Shown here: piece by piece, positions 1 to 9,469 of the stretch
Layout of the letters: the number at the start of each line of letters is the position of its first letter
Position numbering within the stretch: position 1 is the stretch's first letter
NCBI RefSeq assembly: GCF_023516215.1
Contig: NZ_CP097349.1
Span: forward strand, 4,554,001-4,618,000
Reading direction: 5' to 3'
Length of the DNA: 64,000 bases
Source: Cytobacillus pseudoceanisediminis
Lineage (GTDB): Bacteria > Bacillota > Bacilli > Bacillales > Cytobacillaceae
The notes under the pieces: generated by a model
Databases searched by the model: none
What the model saw: only the letters and a program-made list of their open reading frames with translations
Told to the model about the DNA's origin: nothing
Program-made: the position numbers and the translations under genes

Positions 1-1
1 A

Positions 2-982
2 AGAGCGGAGCTGCCTATTGAGGTTACAGGCTATACAGTTCACCGCCAATGCGGATCCGGTCTTCAGGCCATCAATAATGCGGATATGCAAATCAGGCTC
101 GGCTATTCTGATGTAGTCGTGGCCGGAGGAGCTGAAAGCATGAGCACAGCGCCATACTATATCCGGAACGCCCGTTATGGCTTCCAGGCCGGAAATGCAC
201 AAATTCTGGATCCGAATACCGAAAGCCAGCCTTGTTCCCAGCCAATCAAAAAATATGGGAATCTGACAATGGGATTAACCGCTGAAAACCTGGCTGAGAA
301 ATATACTATTTCAAGGGAAGAACAGGATGAATTTGCGCTTCGCAGCCAGGAGCTTGCGCATGCTGCCATTGAATCTGGCCGTTTCGAAAAGGAAATCATC
401 CCGGTTGAATATAAGCAAAAAAGAGAAACAAAGCTTTTTAGTGTGGATGAGCATCCGCGCAGTACAAATATTGAGAAGCTCTCGAAGCTTAAGGCGGTAT
501 TTAAGGAAAATGGAACCGTGACAGCAGGCAATGCCAGCGGCCGCAATGACGGTGCTTCCGTCATTTTGATGATGAATGAAACAAAGGTCAATGAATATGG
601 CTTAAAACCAAAGGCGAAAGTCATTGCCCAGGCTGTGAGCGGAGTATCTCCTGAGATTATGGGGATTGGTCCTGTCACCTCGACATTTAAAGCGCTAAAG
701 CAATGTGGTTTATCGATGGATGACATTGGATTGATTGAGCTGAATGAAGCATTTGCAGCTCAGGCACTTTCGGTCATTCGTGAATCCGGAATGGATATGA
801 ATAAGGTGAATGTTAATGGCGGTGCCATTGCTTTAGGCCATCCGATAGGGGCTACAGGAGCGATTTTGATGACAAAGCTGCTGCACGAGATGGAACGAAG
901 AGGCGAAAAATATGGACTGGTCACTCTATGTATTGGCGGCGGACAGGGAATTACCACCATAATCGAAAACCTTCAAGTTTAA
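2..982 (+). CDS. Thiolase (acetyl-CoA acetyltransferase family), 5' partial
   Basis: The reading frame is open from base 2, so the gene begins upstream of the window; a start at the first visible ATG (86) would remove the active site. The nucleophilic Cys lies in an RQCGSG motif with its codon at 50-52. NEAFAAQ follows near 740-765, the GHPIGATGA histidine motif near 836-862, and a C-terminal CIGGGQG motif carries the second catalytic Cys near 930. Thiolases either condense two acetyl-CoA or cleave 3-oxoacyl-CoA; the direction cannot be decided here. Roughly the first 70 residues of a usual ~390-residue thiolase are missing. It heads the visible part of a tightly packed catabolic operon, which favours a degradative role. 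Confidence 0.93.
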   Translation, partial: RAELPIEVTGYTVHRQCGSGLQAINNADMQIRLGYSDVVVAGGAESMSTAPYYIRNARYGFQAGNAQILDPNTESQPCSQPIKKYGNLTMGLTAENLAEKYTISREEQDEFALRSQELAHAAIESGRFEKEIIPVEYKQKRETKLFSVDEHPRSTNIEKLSKLKAVFKENGTVTAGNASGRNDGASVILMMNETKVNEYGLKPKAKVIAQAVSGVSPEIMGIGPVTSTFKALKQCGLSMDDIGLIELNEAFAAQALSVIRESGMDMNKVNVNGGAIALGHPIGATGAILMTKLLHEMERRGEKYGLVTLCIGGGQGITTIIENLQV

Positions 983-1007
983 GAATATTCATGAAGGAAG
1001 TGTTGTG

Positions 1008-2018
1008 ATGAACAGGCCACATATTGTTCAGATTCTCCCCATGTATCATGCGGATGGGGAGAATCTGCTGAACAAACATGCTGATGTGAAGAAGTTTACC
1101 GAATTTAACGAACAGGAGATATGTGATTACCTCCAGATTCATCATGTCGACGGAATCATCCTTCGGGCTCCGGCAAGGATCACACCTGCCATTCTGGACT
1201 GCTGCCGGCAGGTAAAAGCCATTTCGGGTGCGGGAGTCGGACTTGATAATATTGATGTCGGATATGCGACGAAAAAGGGAATACCCGTTTTGCATGCACC
1301 AAAGCTCAACAGTACCGCCACGGCAGAACATGCAGTGAGCCTGCTTTTAGCGGTGATGAAAAAAACGGCTTATTTTAACAGGGAAACCAGGAGTGGGAAC
1401 TTTCAGTCAAGGGATGGGGATTTTACACTTGAATTGGAAGGAAAGCAGCTGGGGCTTGTTGGCTTTGGGAGTATAGCGCAAAAAGCGGCCAGGATTTTAG
1501 TCCATGGCTTCGGCATGAAAGCTGTGGCGTATGTCAGAACAGTCAATGCAGAAAAACAGCAAGCGGCTGACCGAATAGGAGTGGAACTAACTACGTCTAT
1601 AGAAAATGTTTTTACTAAAAGTGATGTTGTAAGCTTACATATTCCATTAACCATAGAAACAGACAAACTAGTAGATTATCAATTACTGTCGCTTATGAAA
1701 GAAACGGCTGTACTGATAAACACTGCCAGGGGCGGCGTGATCAACGAGGAAGATTTGGCAGAAGCATTGAAACAGAATCGAATTCTGGGTGCAGGGATCG
1801 ATGTTTTTGCAGATGAGCCGCCGCCTTCTGATCACCCGTTTTTTCAGCTTAAACAAGTAACCGTGAGTCCGCACATTGGCGGAATCAGTCTTGAGGCGGC
1901 AAGGAAAACCTCCATGCTGATTGCAGAGAACTTAATTCGTGCCATTCAAGGTCAAAACCTTTCTGTAATAGTCAATCGAGCTGAACTGACCGAAGCAGGG
2001 AAGGGGTTATTTTCATGA
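1008..2018 (+). CDS. D-isomer-specific 2-hydroxyacid dehydrogenase
   Basis: A 336-residue protein of the phosphoglycerate/lactate dehydrogenase type that interconverts 2-hydroxy and 2-keto acids with NAD(P). It has the Rossmann motif GLVGFGSIAQ near residue 145, the substrate-binding Arg in NTARGGVI near 237, the catalytic Glu in DVFADEPPP near 268 and the His in SPHIGGIS near 287. GTG at 1005 and ATG at 1008 are both possible; GAAGGAAG at 993-1000 gives better spacing to ATG 1008. At about 336 residues it lacks the ACT domain of long SerA enzymes. The stop overlaps the next start (ATGA). The substrate is not readable from sequence. Confidence 0.9.
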   Translation: MNRPHIVQILPMYHADGENLLNKHADVKKFTEFNEQEICDYLQIHHVDGIILRAPARITPAILDCCRQVKAISGAGVGLDNIDVGYATKKGIPVLHAPKLNSTATAEHAVSLLLAVMKKTAYFNRETRSGNFQSRDGDFTLELEGKQLGLVGFGSIAQKAARILVHGFGMKAVAYVRTVNAEKQQAADRIGVELTTSIENVFTKSDVVSLHIPLTIETDKLVDYQLLSLMKETAVLINTARGGVINEEDLAEALKQNRILGAGIDVFADEPPPSDHPFFQLKQVTVSPHIGGISLEAARKTSMLIAENLIRAIQGQNLSVIVNRAELTEAGKGLFS

Positions 2019-2428
2019 CACCAGAACATTTGAAGAAAGTCATAACAGATTTTGAAAGCAGCCCATTCTGGAACTTTATCGGATTGGAATTAAGGGAATT
2101 AAGAGAAGGGCATGTTCTATTAGCCCTTCCCCTCCAGAAGGAGTTCATAAATGTAAGAAATTCTGTCCACGGCGGCATCTATGCATCCATACTGGATACA
2201 GCAATGGGCATGGCAGGCAGGTCTCTGGGATATGATGAGGTTGCGACACTCCATCTAAACATTCAATATCTTAAGTCTGTGATGGACGGTACGGTTTACT
2301 CCGAGGCAGAGATTGTTCATCAAAATCGCAGCACGGTATTGATTGAAGGCAGGCTAAAGAATGAAGACGGTGAACTGATTGGACATTGCACCGGAACCTT
2401 TAAGCTATCAAAAGGTGAAAAGGGATGA
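2015..2428 (+). CDS. PaaI-type hotdog-fold acyl-CoA thioesterase
   Basis: A 137-residue single hotdog domain. The diagnostic stretch NSVHGGIYASILDTAMG (about residues 46-62) carries the HGG motif and the following acidic residue that serve thioester hydrolysis in PaaI/YbgC-like enzymes. It probably releases CoA from a hydroxylated or aromatic acyl-CoA made by the operon. Overlaps of 4 bp at both ends indicate translational coupling with the dehydrogenase upstream and the nitronate monooxygenase downstream. Substrate is inference only. Confidence 0.85.
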   Translation: MTPEHLKKVITDFESSPFWNFIGLELRELREGHVLLALPLQKEFINVRNSVHGGIYASILDTAMGMAGRSLGYDEVATLHLNIQYLKSVMDGTVYSEAEIVHQNRSTVLIEGRLKNEDGELIGHCTGTFKLSKGEKG

Positions 2429-3387
2429 TGCACACAGCTATTACAGAGATGTTTAACATCCGCTATCCCATTATCCAGGGAGGGCTTCAAGGACTTGGAA
2501 CATCCCCGCTTGTGTCCGCCGTATCGAATGCAGGCGGACTCGGCCTGATAACAGCTGGAAGCTTTTCGTCCAAGGAAGAAATGCTGGAGGATATTGAGTC
2601 GGCAAGAAAGCTCACCTCCAAACCATTTGGTGTAAATATCGCTCTTGGAATCCGCAAGCCAATGGATGAATATGTGGAAGGGGCAATCGAAGCCCGTGTT
2701 CCCGTTGTTTTCACCTCAGGAAATAACCCCGAGAAGTATATGGAGAGCCTTAAAGCAAACGGAATAAAAGTCGTTCATGTCGTGCCTTCAGTAAGATTTG
2801 CCAAAAAAGCAGAATCGATTGGCTGCGACGCAGTGGTCGTGGTTGGATATGAGTGCGGGGGCCATCCGGGCAAAGAGGATGTAACCAGCCTTACCTTGAT
2901 TCAAAAGGCTGTAAAGGAGCTTTCGATACCTGTCATTGCAGCAGGAGGGTTTTCAACAGGAAAATCTGCTCTTGCTGCTTTTGCTTTAGGGGCACAAGGT
3001 GTGCAGATGGGAACAAGGTTTTTGGCTTCCAGGGAAACAGCACTCCATGAGTCGATCAAAGACAAATTGATAAAGCTTCAGGAAACAGATACCGTGCTTG
3101 TGAAAAAATCAATCGGGAAAGCCATGAGAGTGATGAAAACAGACCGTGCGCTGGAGCTGCTGAAAAAGGAAGAAGACGGAGCAGTTTTAGAGGAGATCTT
3201 TCCATTTATAAGCGGTGAATCCTATATGGAATTAATTAAAAATGGCAATGAACATTCCGGTGTCATCTCATTAGGGCAGACCATCGGATTAATAGATGAA
3301 ATAAAAAAGACAGAAGAGATTATCAAGGATATTGTGCAGGAATACGAACAGCAGCTTGAATGTTTGTACAGGAATTTGAATAGATAG
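2425..3387 (+). CDS. Nitronate monooxygenase family protein (FMN TIM barrel)
   Basis: A 320-residue protein of the 2-nitropropane dioxygenase/NMO family. The N-terminal part has QGGLQGLGTSPLVSAVSNAG, the usual flavin-binding start of the barrel. GYECGGHPG (about residues 141-149) matches the phosphate/active-site loop, AAGGFSTG and GAQGVQMGTRFLAS (about 172-203) complete the FMN phosphate site. The family includes true nitronate oxidases and enoyl reductase FabK; without a nitro-compound pathway in view I leave the substrate open. Two in-frame ATGs (2425, 2428) overlap the thioesterase stop. Confidence 0.88.
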   Translation: MMHTAITEMFNIRYPIIQGGLQGLGTSPLVSAVSNAGGLGLITAGSFSSKEEMLEDIESARKLTSKPFGVNIALGIRKPMDEYVEGAIEARVPVVFTSGNNPEKYMESLKANGIKVVHVVPSVRFAKKAESIGCDAVVVVGYECGGHPGKEDVTSLTLIQKAVKELSIPVIAAGGFSTGKSALAAFALGAQGVQMGTRFLASRETALHESIKDKLIKLQETDTVLVKKSIGKAMRVMKTDRALELLKKEEDGAVLEEIFPFISGESYMELIKNGNEHSGVISLGQTIGLIDEIKKTEEIIKDIVQEYEQQLECLYRNLNR

Positions 3388-3398
3388 GAGCGAAGTCA

Positions 3399-4157
3399 TT
3401 GTTTAATCAAGAAAACCAGGTGGCTGTTGTTACTGGCGCAAGCAGGGGATAGGAAAGGAAATATCCAGAAGACTGGCCTCGGAAGGTGCATATGTCTATT
3501 TAGTCGACATTAATGAAGAAGCCTTAGCTGATACCCGACATGAACTGCTGGAAAAAGGCTTTGCTGCAGAAATGCTCAAGGCTGATATCACCAATGAACA
3601 GGAAGTGGAAAGGTTTTTTCCTATATAGAGGAAAGGCATGGAAGGGCGGACATTTTAGTCAATAATGCCGGGATCATCCGGGATAACCTGTTATTTAAGA
3701 TGAATGCCGATGATTGGGACAGTGTCATGAATGTTCACTTGAAGGGAACTTTCCTCTGCAGTAAATATGCCCAGAAATTAATGGTTCAGAACAAATATGG
3801 AAGAATCATCAATCTATCTTCCGTATCAGCTCTGGGAAGCAGGGGCAGGCCAATTACGCAGCGGCAAAAGCAGGGATCCAGGGATTTACGAAAACACTGG
3901 CTATTGAACTGGGAAAATACAATATTACCGTTAATGCCATTGCACCTGGGTTTATTAAGACAGAAATGACAAAAGCAGTCGCAGAACGGCTTGGCATTTC
4001 CTTTCAGGAATTAATTGAATCCAAAGTAAAGCAAATTCCGGTAAATAGAGCAGGCACTCCAGAGGATATCGCACAGGCGGCAAGCTTTTTTGCCAGTCCC
4101 GCATCCTCATTTATTAGCGGTCAGGTCTTATATGTTGCCGGAGGCCCAAAAGCATAG
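3399..4157 (+). CDS. SDR-family oxidoreductase (FabG-like), three frame breaks
   Basis: A short-chain dehydrogenase in three frames. Start is TTG 3399 behind TAGGAG at 3385-3390. Pieces join as [19 protein letters not shown], then [14 protein letters not shown], the YAAAKAG catalytic Tyr/Lys block and a C-terminal [10 protein letters not shown]. Each break is one base short in a run: G4 at 3445-3448, T6 at 3614-3619, G4 at 3842-3845. Adding one base at each restores a ~253-residue enzyme of normal length. It likely oxidises or reduces a 3-hydroxyacyl or alcohol intermediate. Real decay is possible, but the pattern matches read errors elsewhere in the window. Confidence 0.85.
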
Positions 4158-4168
4158 GAGGTTATGAT

Positions 4169-5275
4169 ATGAAGCATTGGAATATTGCACTGATCCCTGG
4201 AGATGGAATAGGCCCGGAGGTGGTGGCAGAAGGAGTAAAAGTATTAAAAAAAATAGAGGAACTTGATCTCGGTTTATCCTTTTCTTTTACAGAGTTCCCA
4301 TGGGGCTGCCAATATTATTTGGATAAAGGAAAGATGATGGCTGATGATGGAATCGAACAATTAAAGGAATTCGATGCCATCTATTTGGGGGCAGTAGGCT
4401 ATCCTGGTGTGCCTGACCATATTTCACTGTGGGACCTGCTCCTGAAGATCCGGAAGGAATTTGATCAGTATGTAAACATTCGCCCAATTAAACTTCTGCA
4501 TCCGGAGCTGACACCGCTAAAAAACAAAGGGGAAAAAGAGATCGACTTTTTGGTTATCAGGGAGAATAGTGAAGGTGAGTATGCTGGAGCAGGGGATTGG
4601 CTCTTCAAAGGAAAGCCTGAGGAGGTAGTCCTGCAGACCGGTGTGTTTTCAAGGAAAGGAACAGAACGCATTATTCGCTATGCATATGAAGAAGCCCGCA
4701 AACAGAAAAAGACATTAACAAGCATCAGTAAAGCAAATGCACTGAATTACTCCATGGTGTTCTGGGATGAGGTATTTGATGAAGTGGGGAAAGAATATCC
4801 GGATGTCAAAACTTACTCCTATTTGGTGGATGCTGCAAGTCTCTACTTTGTTCTGCAGCCGGAAAGATTTGAGATTGTCGTTACCTCCAATTTATTCGGG
4901 GACATTCTAACCGATCTGGGGGCTGCGATTACAGGGGGACTCGGGCTGGCTGCGGGAGCGAATATCAATCCTGAAAGGGAGTTTCCATCCATGTTCGAGC
5001 CTATTCACGGATCCGCACCGGACATTGCCGGGAAAGGTCTTGCCAACCCGCTGGCTGCCATCTGGTCCGTCAGCCAGATGATGGATCATTTTGGAGAACC
5101 GGCCTGGGGAAGCGCCATCCTGAAAACGATGAAAGACCTGCTTCAGCATAAGAGTTCACTAACTCCGGATCTGGGCGGAAAAGCTTCAACGGATCAGCTT
5201 GGCAATGAGTTTATGGAGCTTTTAAGCAGTTATGCTCCGGCTAAGGTTAAAAGTCCTTCCAGTGGAGTTAAATAA
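4169..5275 (+). CDS. Tartrate/D-malate dehydrogenase (isopropylmalate dehydrogenase family)
   Basis: A 368-residue metal- and NAD-dependent beta-decarboxylating dehydrogenase. IPGDGIGPEV is at the N-terminus. The substrate loop VPDHISLWDLLLKIRKEFD is of the TDH/DmlA type rather than the LeuB type, followed by the conserved NIRPIKLL and RENSEGEYAG. The metal-binding Asp block is SNLFGDILTDLGAA (about residues 236-249) and EPIHGSAPDIAGKG follows. It oxidises tartrate, D-malate or a related 2-hydroxy diacid. Ribosome site AGGAGG lies just before ATG 4169. Its position in a catabolic operon without leucine genes supports the tartrate/malate reading. Confidence 0.88.
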   Translation: MKHWNIALIPGDGIGPEVVAEGVKVLKKIEELDLGLSFSFTEFPWGCQYYLDKGKMMADDGIEQLKEFDAIYLGAVGYPGVPDHISLWDLLLKIRKEFDQYVNIRPIKLLHPELTPLKNKGEKEIDFLVIRENSEGEYAGAGDWLFKGKPEEVVLQTGVFSRKGTERIIRYAYEEARKQKKTLTSISKANALNYSMVFWDEVFDEVGKEYPDVKTYSYLVDAASLYFVLQPERFEIVVTSNLFGDILTDLGAAITGGLGLAAGANINPEREFPSMFEPIHGSAPDIAGKGLANPLAAIWSVSQMMDHFGEPAWGSAILKTMKDLLQHKSSLTPDLGGKASTDQLGNEFMELLSSYAPAKVKSPSSGVK

Positions 5276-5292
5276 TAGAGAGAAGGGTTCCT

Positions 5293-6638
5293 ATGATACG
5301 GTTTTCTCTCGTATTAAGCATGTGTTTTCTTTATATTCTTGAGGCATTTGTGCCGAATATGTACATTAGCTTTATTTTTAATATGGCGGCTGCAGCGGTC
5401 TTTTTCACCATGGTGCCGTTATTGGATAGGAAGGGCAGGATATTTACACTGGGCCTATTCTCTGCGGGGATTTTCATTCATTATGCAGTCGGGGATAGGG
5501 GCCTGCTGCTGATTGAGGGCATCACTCAGAATATGGCCCTGCTGGCCATTCTCATTCTGGCTCCGCTTCTGTCCATTCCCTTAAGAAGGGAAGGAATTAT
5601 TGACACAGTTATAACGTATTTAAATGAACTGAAAAACAGCCCTGCCCATACTTTTTATGGCATAAGCTCATTTATGCTGACTCTGGCTCCCATTTTGAAC
5701 ATGGGGGCCTTAAGGATTGTACACGGCTTTGTGGAAAACATCAAAATTCCATCCAAGTTATTATCAAGGTCGTACTATGTAGGGTTTACACCGGCTGTTA
5801 TTTGGTCGCCATTCTTTGCTTCAGTAGGAATTGTTTTGTTTTATTTAGAGATCACGTATCTTTCTTATGTAGCGTTTGGTGTGGTTTTTGCCATATTGCA
5901 GATGGCAGCAGGAATGATTCTGTTCCGACCGGCTGGAGCTGTGGAGACGGCAGCTGCACTTGAGGAGGAAACTGGAGACGCGGCAGCTGATAAAGGCAGA
6001 AAAAAGGATTTGTACACGCTGGCCGGCTTTGTACTTGGCCTGGTGCTCCTCTTGATTGTCATGGAGCATGTTTCCCACAAATCAATGCTATTGCTGGTAA
6101 GCATGGTCTGCTTCATTGTGCCGGCAGGCTGGATGGTCCTGCGGAAGCAAAAAAGGCCGTAAAGGAAGAAGTTTCCCTCTATAAGAGCAAGATACTGGCA
6201 CAGAGGATGGAAATTTGCCTTTTTCTAAGCGCGGGTCTTTTTGGCAACGCTGTTTCACACACACCTGTAAAACAGCTGCTGGAGAAGTCCATGCAATGGT
6301 CAGCACAGCAGTCTATCGGAACTTTGTTCTCGTTCATCATCCTGTTTGTTACGTTAATGGCCTTTATTGGAGTCCATCAAATTATCGTCATTCCGCTGAT
6401 CCTAACCTCGCTGAACTTTGCCGAAATGCCTGGTATTACGGTAGTCAGTGTGGCATTTATGTGCATTTTCACCTGGATGCTTTCTTCTTCCATTTCACCA
6501 CTTAACGCCCTGAATATCATCATCAGCCAATGTGTTCAAAAAAACGGGCTGACCGTTGCATTCAGATGGAATGGTGTATACTTTATCTCTGTTACAGGGA
6601 TGGCCTTTTTGTATGTTTATATACTGAATTGGTTTTAA
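5293..6638 (+). CDS. Polytopic membrane transporter of the catabolic operon, frame break
   Basis: A hydrophobic protein of about 448 residues with roughly ten to twelve predicted membrane segments and a charged cytoplasmic loop near residues 216-240 rich in Glu/Lys. The frame breaks at the A6 run 6149-6154; one more A joins the first 290 residues to the C-terminal part that begins AVKEEVSLYKSK. The overall look (two halves around a central loop, proline-containing hairpins such as NMGALRIVHGF) recalls ion-transporter-superfamily carboxylate permeases, but I recognise no diagnostic motif. As last gene before a terminator it probably imports the substrate of the operon. Confidence 0.7.
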
Positions 6639-6670
6639 CAGGGGCGTGGCGTGCGGAGCCGGACATAAGC

Positions 6671-6706
6671 AGGCACCTTTCGTATTCCATACAAAGGTGC
6701 CTTTTT
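6671..6706 (+). terminator. Rho-independent terminator of the catabolic operon
   Basis: AGGCACCTTT at 6671-6680 pairs with AAAGGTGCCT, followed by a T run at 6702-6706. It lies 32 bases after the transporter stop. Confidence 0.85.
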
Positions 6707-6745
6707 AACTGCTATTTATTAATAAATGACTGAAACCCATAAGAC

Positions 6746-6852
6746 TTATGACTTCTTCTTCGTTCTAGATTGAAAAAAGCTGACAGCTTCCAAAATAAAT
6801 AACTTCTCCTGCTCACTCAGCATTCTCCAGTTTCCAGCTTTTATTTTCATTA
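6746..6852 (-). CDS. Possible small protein, about 35 residues, frame break
   Basis: On the minus strand an ATG at 6852 follows GAGGAGGGC by a good distance. As written the frame closes after ten codons, but adding one base to the T6 run 6839-6844 gives a continuous ~35-residue basic peptide containing GNWRMLSEQEKLFILEAV, ending in three lysines and a serine. I do not recognise it. Only the ribosome site and the helical, gene-like composition support it. The rest of the stretch up to 7140 shows only a TATAAT-like box near 6980. Confidence 0.3.
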
Positions 6853-7140
6853 GTAAGCCCTCCTCGATTTTTCATTCTCTAGTGACAAGGACATGGTTGT
6901 AAAATTCTTACTTATCTATACCGCCATTCTATTAATCTGAAACAACAAAAGTTTTTGCAAATTCCGACACTTGTTTTTGTATAATAAGGACTAACCATCA
7001 GGAAAAATGTGCTCTTGAAGGTCTTTTGCTATAATTTGAGCCTTTCTTGGACCTATTTCTCCACAATTCTACCTATTTCCCAATATTTTGATTTTAAGTT
7101 AAAATGAAAGAATAATAGATAATTTTTTGGGGGATACTTT

Positions 7141-7803
7141 ATGGGCTATCGGGTACCGCTGCTTAGAGGGTTAAAGGAACCTTATTTGATTTCACATCAG
7201 CTGAGGAAAGAGGAGAGACTGTCAGGTTTATGGAAGCAGGTTCTGCTGGTCATGTTGCTGAGCGCGCTAGTGTACGGGCTAAGTGCCTACTTCGGCATTG
7301 GGAGCGAGCAGACATCAAGAAGCTTGACGGATATGTCCAGAAGCGAGTATGAGCTGTACAAGCTGTTCTTTGGCGGCGGACAAATCGTTTTTGGCGTTAT
7401 TTATGCTGCCATGATCATTTTCGTGCCCTCGCTGCTTTTTTGGACGCTAGTTGATGTTGAATACCGAAAGCTGATCAGCATTCAGCTGATGGTGATGCTG
7501 ATTCTCTTAATGGAAAAAGCAATAAACATTCCACTTTTTCTTATTCTGGGGTTAAACAGTGAATCATCGCTATTTTCACTCGGCATCATCGCTCAGGCGG
7601 CCTCATTTCCGGAGCTTTTAATCTATACCTTTTCCGTGATTACGCTCTTTAAAATATGGACATTTGTCCTGCAATATAAGTACTTAAAAGTCGTTTCCGA
7701 AAGAAGCCCTCGCTTCCTGATATTCATGCTGATCGGAACGCATCTGTTTTTTGTGATTGTCTCGGCTTTACTCTCATCCATTCAATTGGAAAAGCTAATT
7801 TAA
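7141..7803 (+). CDS. Yip1-like integral membrane protein (YknW-like)
   Basis: A 220-residue protein with five hydrophobic segments after a ~30-residue cytoplasmic N-terminus, matching the Yip1-domain proteins such as B. subtilis YknW, which helps assemble the YknXYZ exporter. The next gene encodes an HlyD-type adaptor, as in yknW-yknX, which is the main reason for this call. No ATPase or permease (YknY/YknZ) follows here, so the module is incomplete or its partners are elsewhere. Ribosome site GGGGGAT precedes ATG 7141. Confidence 0.65.
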   Translation: MGYRVPLLRGLKEPYLISHQLRKEERLSGLWKQVLLVMLLSALVYGLSAYFGIGSEQTSRSLTDMSRSEYELYKLFFGGGQIVFGVIYAAMIIFVPSLLFWTLVDVEYRKLISIQLMVMLILLMEKAINIPLFLILGLNSESSLFSLGIIAQAASFPELLIYTFSVITLFKIWTFVLQYKYLKVVSERSPRFLIFMLIGTHLFFVIVSALLSSIQLEKLI

Positions 7804-7818
7804 GTGAGGGATTCTTCT

Positions 7819-9032
7819 ATGACGTGGAAATTGAGATTGCTGCTTATCGGTGTGACGCTGCTCCTGGCTTGCAATATTGCCCTGATTTTCTTAAAAAGCG
7901 ATAAGATCAGCAGAACCTACTATATTGATGAATGGACGGCTGTGAAAAAACAGGACCTCCTTGAGACCATGCCGGCAAAGGGTGTCCTGGCTCCAAAGGA
8001 AGAGCATCACCTATACTATGAGAATACAACCGGCACATTCAAGGGCTTCCTTGTAGAAAAAGGGGATGAAGTTCAGCCGGGTACAGGCTTATTCGAATAC
8101 TCACCGGATGATATAGCCCTGACGAAGGAGAATTTCCAAATAGAAAAAGAAAAACTGGAACGTGAACAAACCAGCATAGAAAGTCATATCAGAGATTTGG
8201 AAAGCATGCAGAGAACACTTGCCCTCACACCTGCAGAAGAAGATGAACCAAATCCAAATGCATATATGATTCAAACGGTTGAACGGGATATTGCTGAAAA
8301 GGAGCTGCAGGTCAGCAGGCTTGAAAGTGAAATCCAAAAGTACGAGGATTTGATGGATGCTGCGGACGAAAGCCTGTCTAATCTGACTGTGGAAAGTGAA
8401 GTAGAGGGAACGGTCAAAAGCATTAAGAATGACCTTACCAATCCAGTTGTAACCATCATTTCGAATGAGCAAAAGGTCGAGGGGTTTTTACAGAGCAGGA
8501 AATTCATAAAGCGGCAGAAGGAATGAAGGTATTCATCATTCCAAAAGGCAGCAACAAAAAAATAGACGGAACCCTTGAAAAAGTCTTAAAGTATCCAACA
8601 TCAGAACCACACGCGGAAACAGAAAGCCGCTTTGAATTTACGATTGCTATGAACGAAGCACCTGAGTTTGAAAGTTTCCATGGAGAGCATGTCGATTTGC
8701 GTATTGTTACGAATGAAGTGGAAGATACCCTGACTGTTCCTGCTGAAGCGGTGAAGAAGGTGAAAAAGGGCTCGTATACATATGCAATCCAGCAAAACGG
8801 CAGGCTTGAACGAAAGACAATTGAAACAGGGCTGAAAATCGGAAAGACCCAGGAAGTGAAGGAAGGGGTGGAGACGGGGGAACTCGTGCTTCTCGAACGG
8901 CCGCCATTTCTCAAAACGGGCTTTCCATTTATCACACCATTAGAAGTGGCAAAGCTTAAAAAGAAAGACTTAAAGGATTTAAGAAAGAAAGATATGCTGA
9001 AATATGCAGCCAGAGGACTTCTTTCCAGATAG
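7819..9032 (+). CDS. HlyD/RND-type efflux adaptor (YknX-like), frame break
   Basis: A membrane-fusion protein of about 405 residues. It has one N-terminal membrane anchor, a lipoyl/barrel-sandwich half (TTGTFKGFLVEKGDEVQPG), a central coiled coil with heptads of Glu/Lys/Leu (about residues 100-190), the returning lipoyl half (VESEVEGTVKSI) and a beta-barrel plus C-terminal domain. The frame breaks in T5 8485-8489; one more T joins both parts. ATG 7819 is preferred to GTG 7804 because GTGAGGGA lies seven bases before it. It would bridge an ABC exporter to the cell wall. Its Yip1-like neighbour supports the YknX comparison. Confidence 0.8.
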
Positions 9033-9037
9033 AGAAA

Positions 9038-9066
9038 ACCAGCAGCCATATATGCTGCTGGTTCTT
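9038..9066. terminator. Terminator between convergent genes
   Basis: Perfect 9-bp stem ACCAGCAGC (9038-9046) with GCTGCTGGT (9054-9062), T-rich on the plus strand and followed by TTTTCTC on the minus strand. It probably serves both flanking genes. Confidence 0.8.
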
Positions 9067-9072
9067 TTATGC

Positions 9073-9372
9073 CTAATAATAAGGATCTTCGTTACCAGAT
9101 CGGGATCTGAACAGGATGCCGATAAACATAATCACGGCTGTAATCAGCCATACAATCATAAAGGCTGAGCCAAGTGAAAAAGAGTTACTCGCATAGTTCA
9201 TGCTTTGCTCAGTATAGACGATATACACAAGGGGTACTGCATTCAAAAGGAAAAAAACAATAATGGCAGCCAGCTTTATTGGCGTCTGATGCTGAAGCTT
9301 GGAATAAATTAAAAGAAGACTCGTTAATAATAAAGATAAGGACCAAAATGTAATAATGCCTACGATGTTCAT
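9073..9372 (-). CDS. Small three-helix membrane protein, unknown function
   Basis: A 99-residue protein with three strongly hydrophobic segments (about residues 4-22, 35-52, 68-87) and a short charged tail RSRSGNEDPYY. ATG 9372 follows AGGAGGAG at good distance, so the gene is probably real. I do not recognise a family. It stands alone between the terminator of the efflux adaptor and the 3' end of the endopeptidase gene. Confidence 0.6.
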   Translation of the reverse strand: MNIVGIITFWSLSLLLTSLLLIYSKLQHQTPIKLAAIIVFFLLNAVPLVYIVYTEQSMNYASNSFSLGSAFMIVWLITAVIMFIGILFRSRSGNEDPYY

Positions 9373-9443
9373 CTGATCTCCTCCTTTAGACCCCGCTATC
9401 TATATCATTCTTCAAAATATATGTATACTCCTTCCAAAATATG

Positions 9444-9469
9444 AAAAAAGACACCTGTAAAAAGGTGTC
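9444..9469 (-). terminator. Terminator of the LysM endopeptidase gene
   Basis: On the minus strand GACACCT and AGGTGTC form a 7-bp stem directly behind the TAG stop, followed by six Ts (9449-9444). Confidence 0.8.

Noticed and set aside
175..726. Long minus-strand ORF inside the thiolase
   Set aside because: Antisense shadow of a clearly conserved gene, without its own ribosome site.
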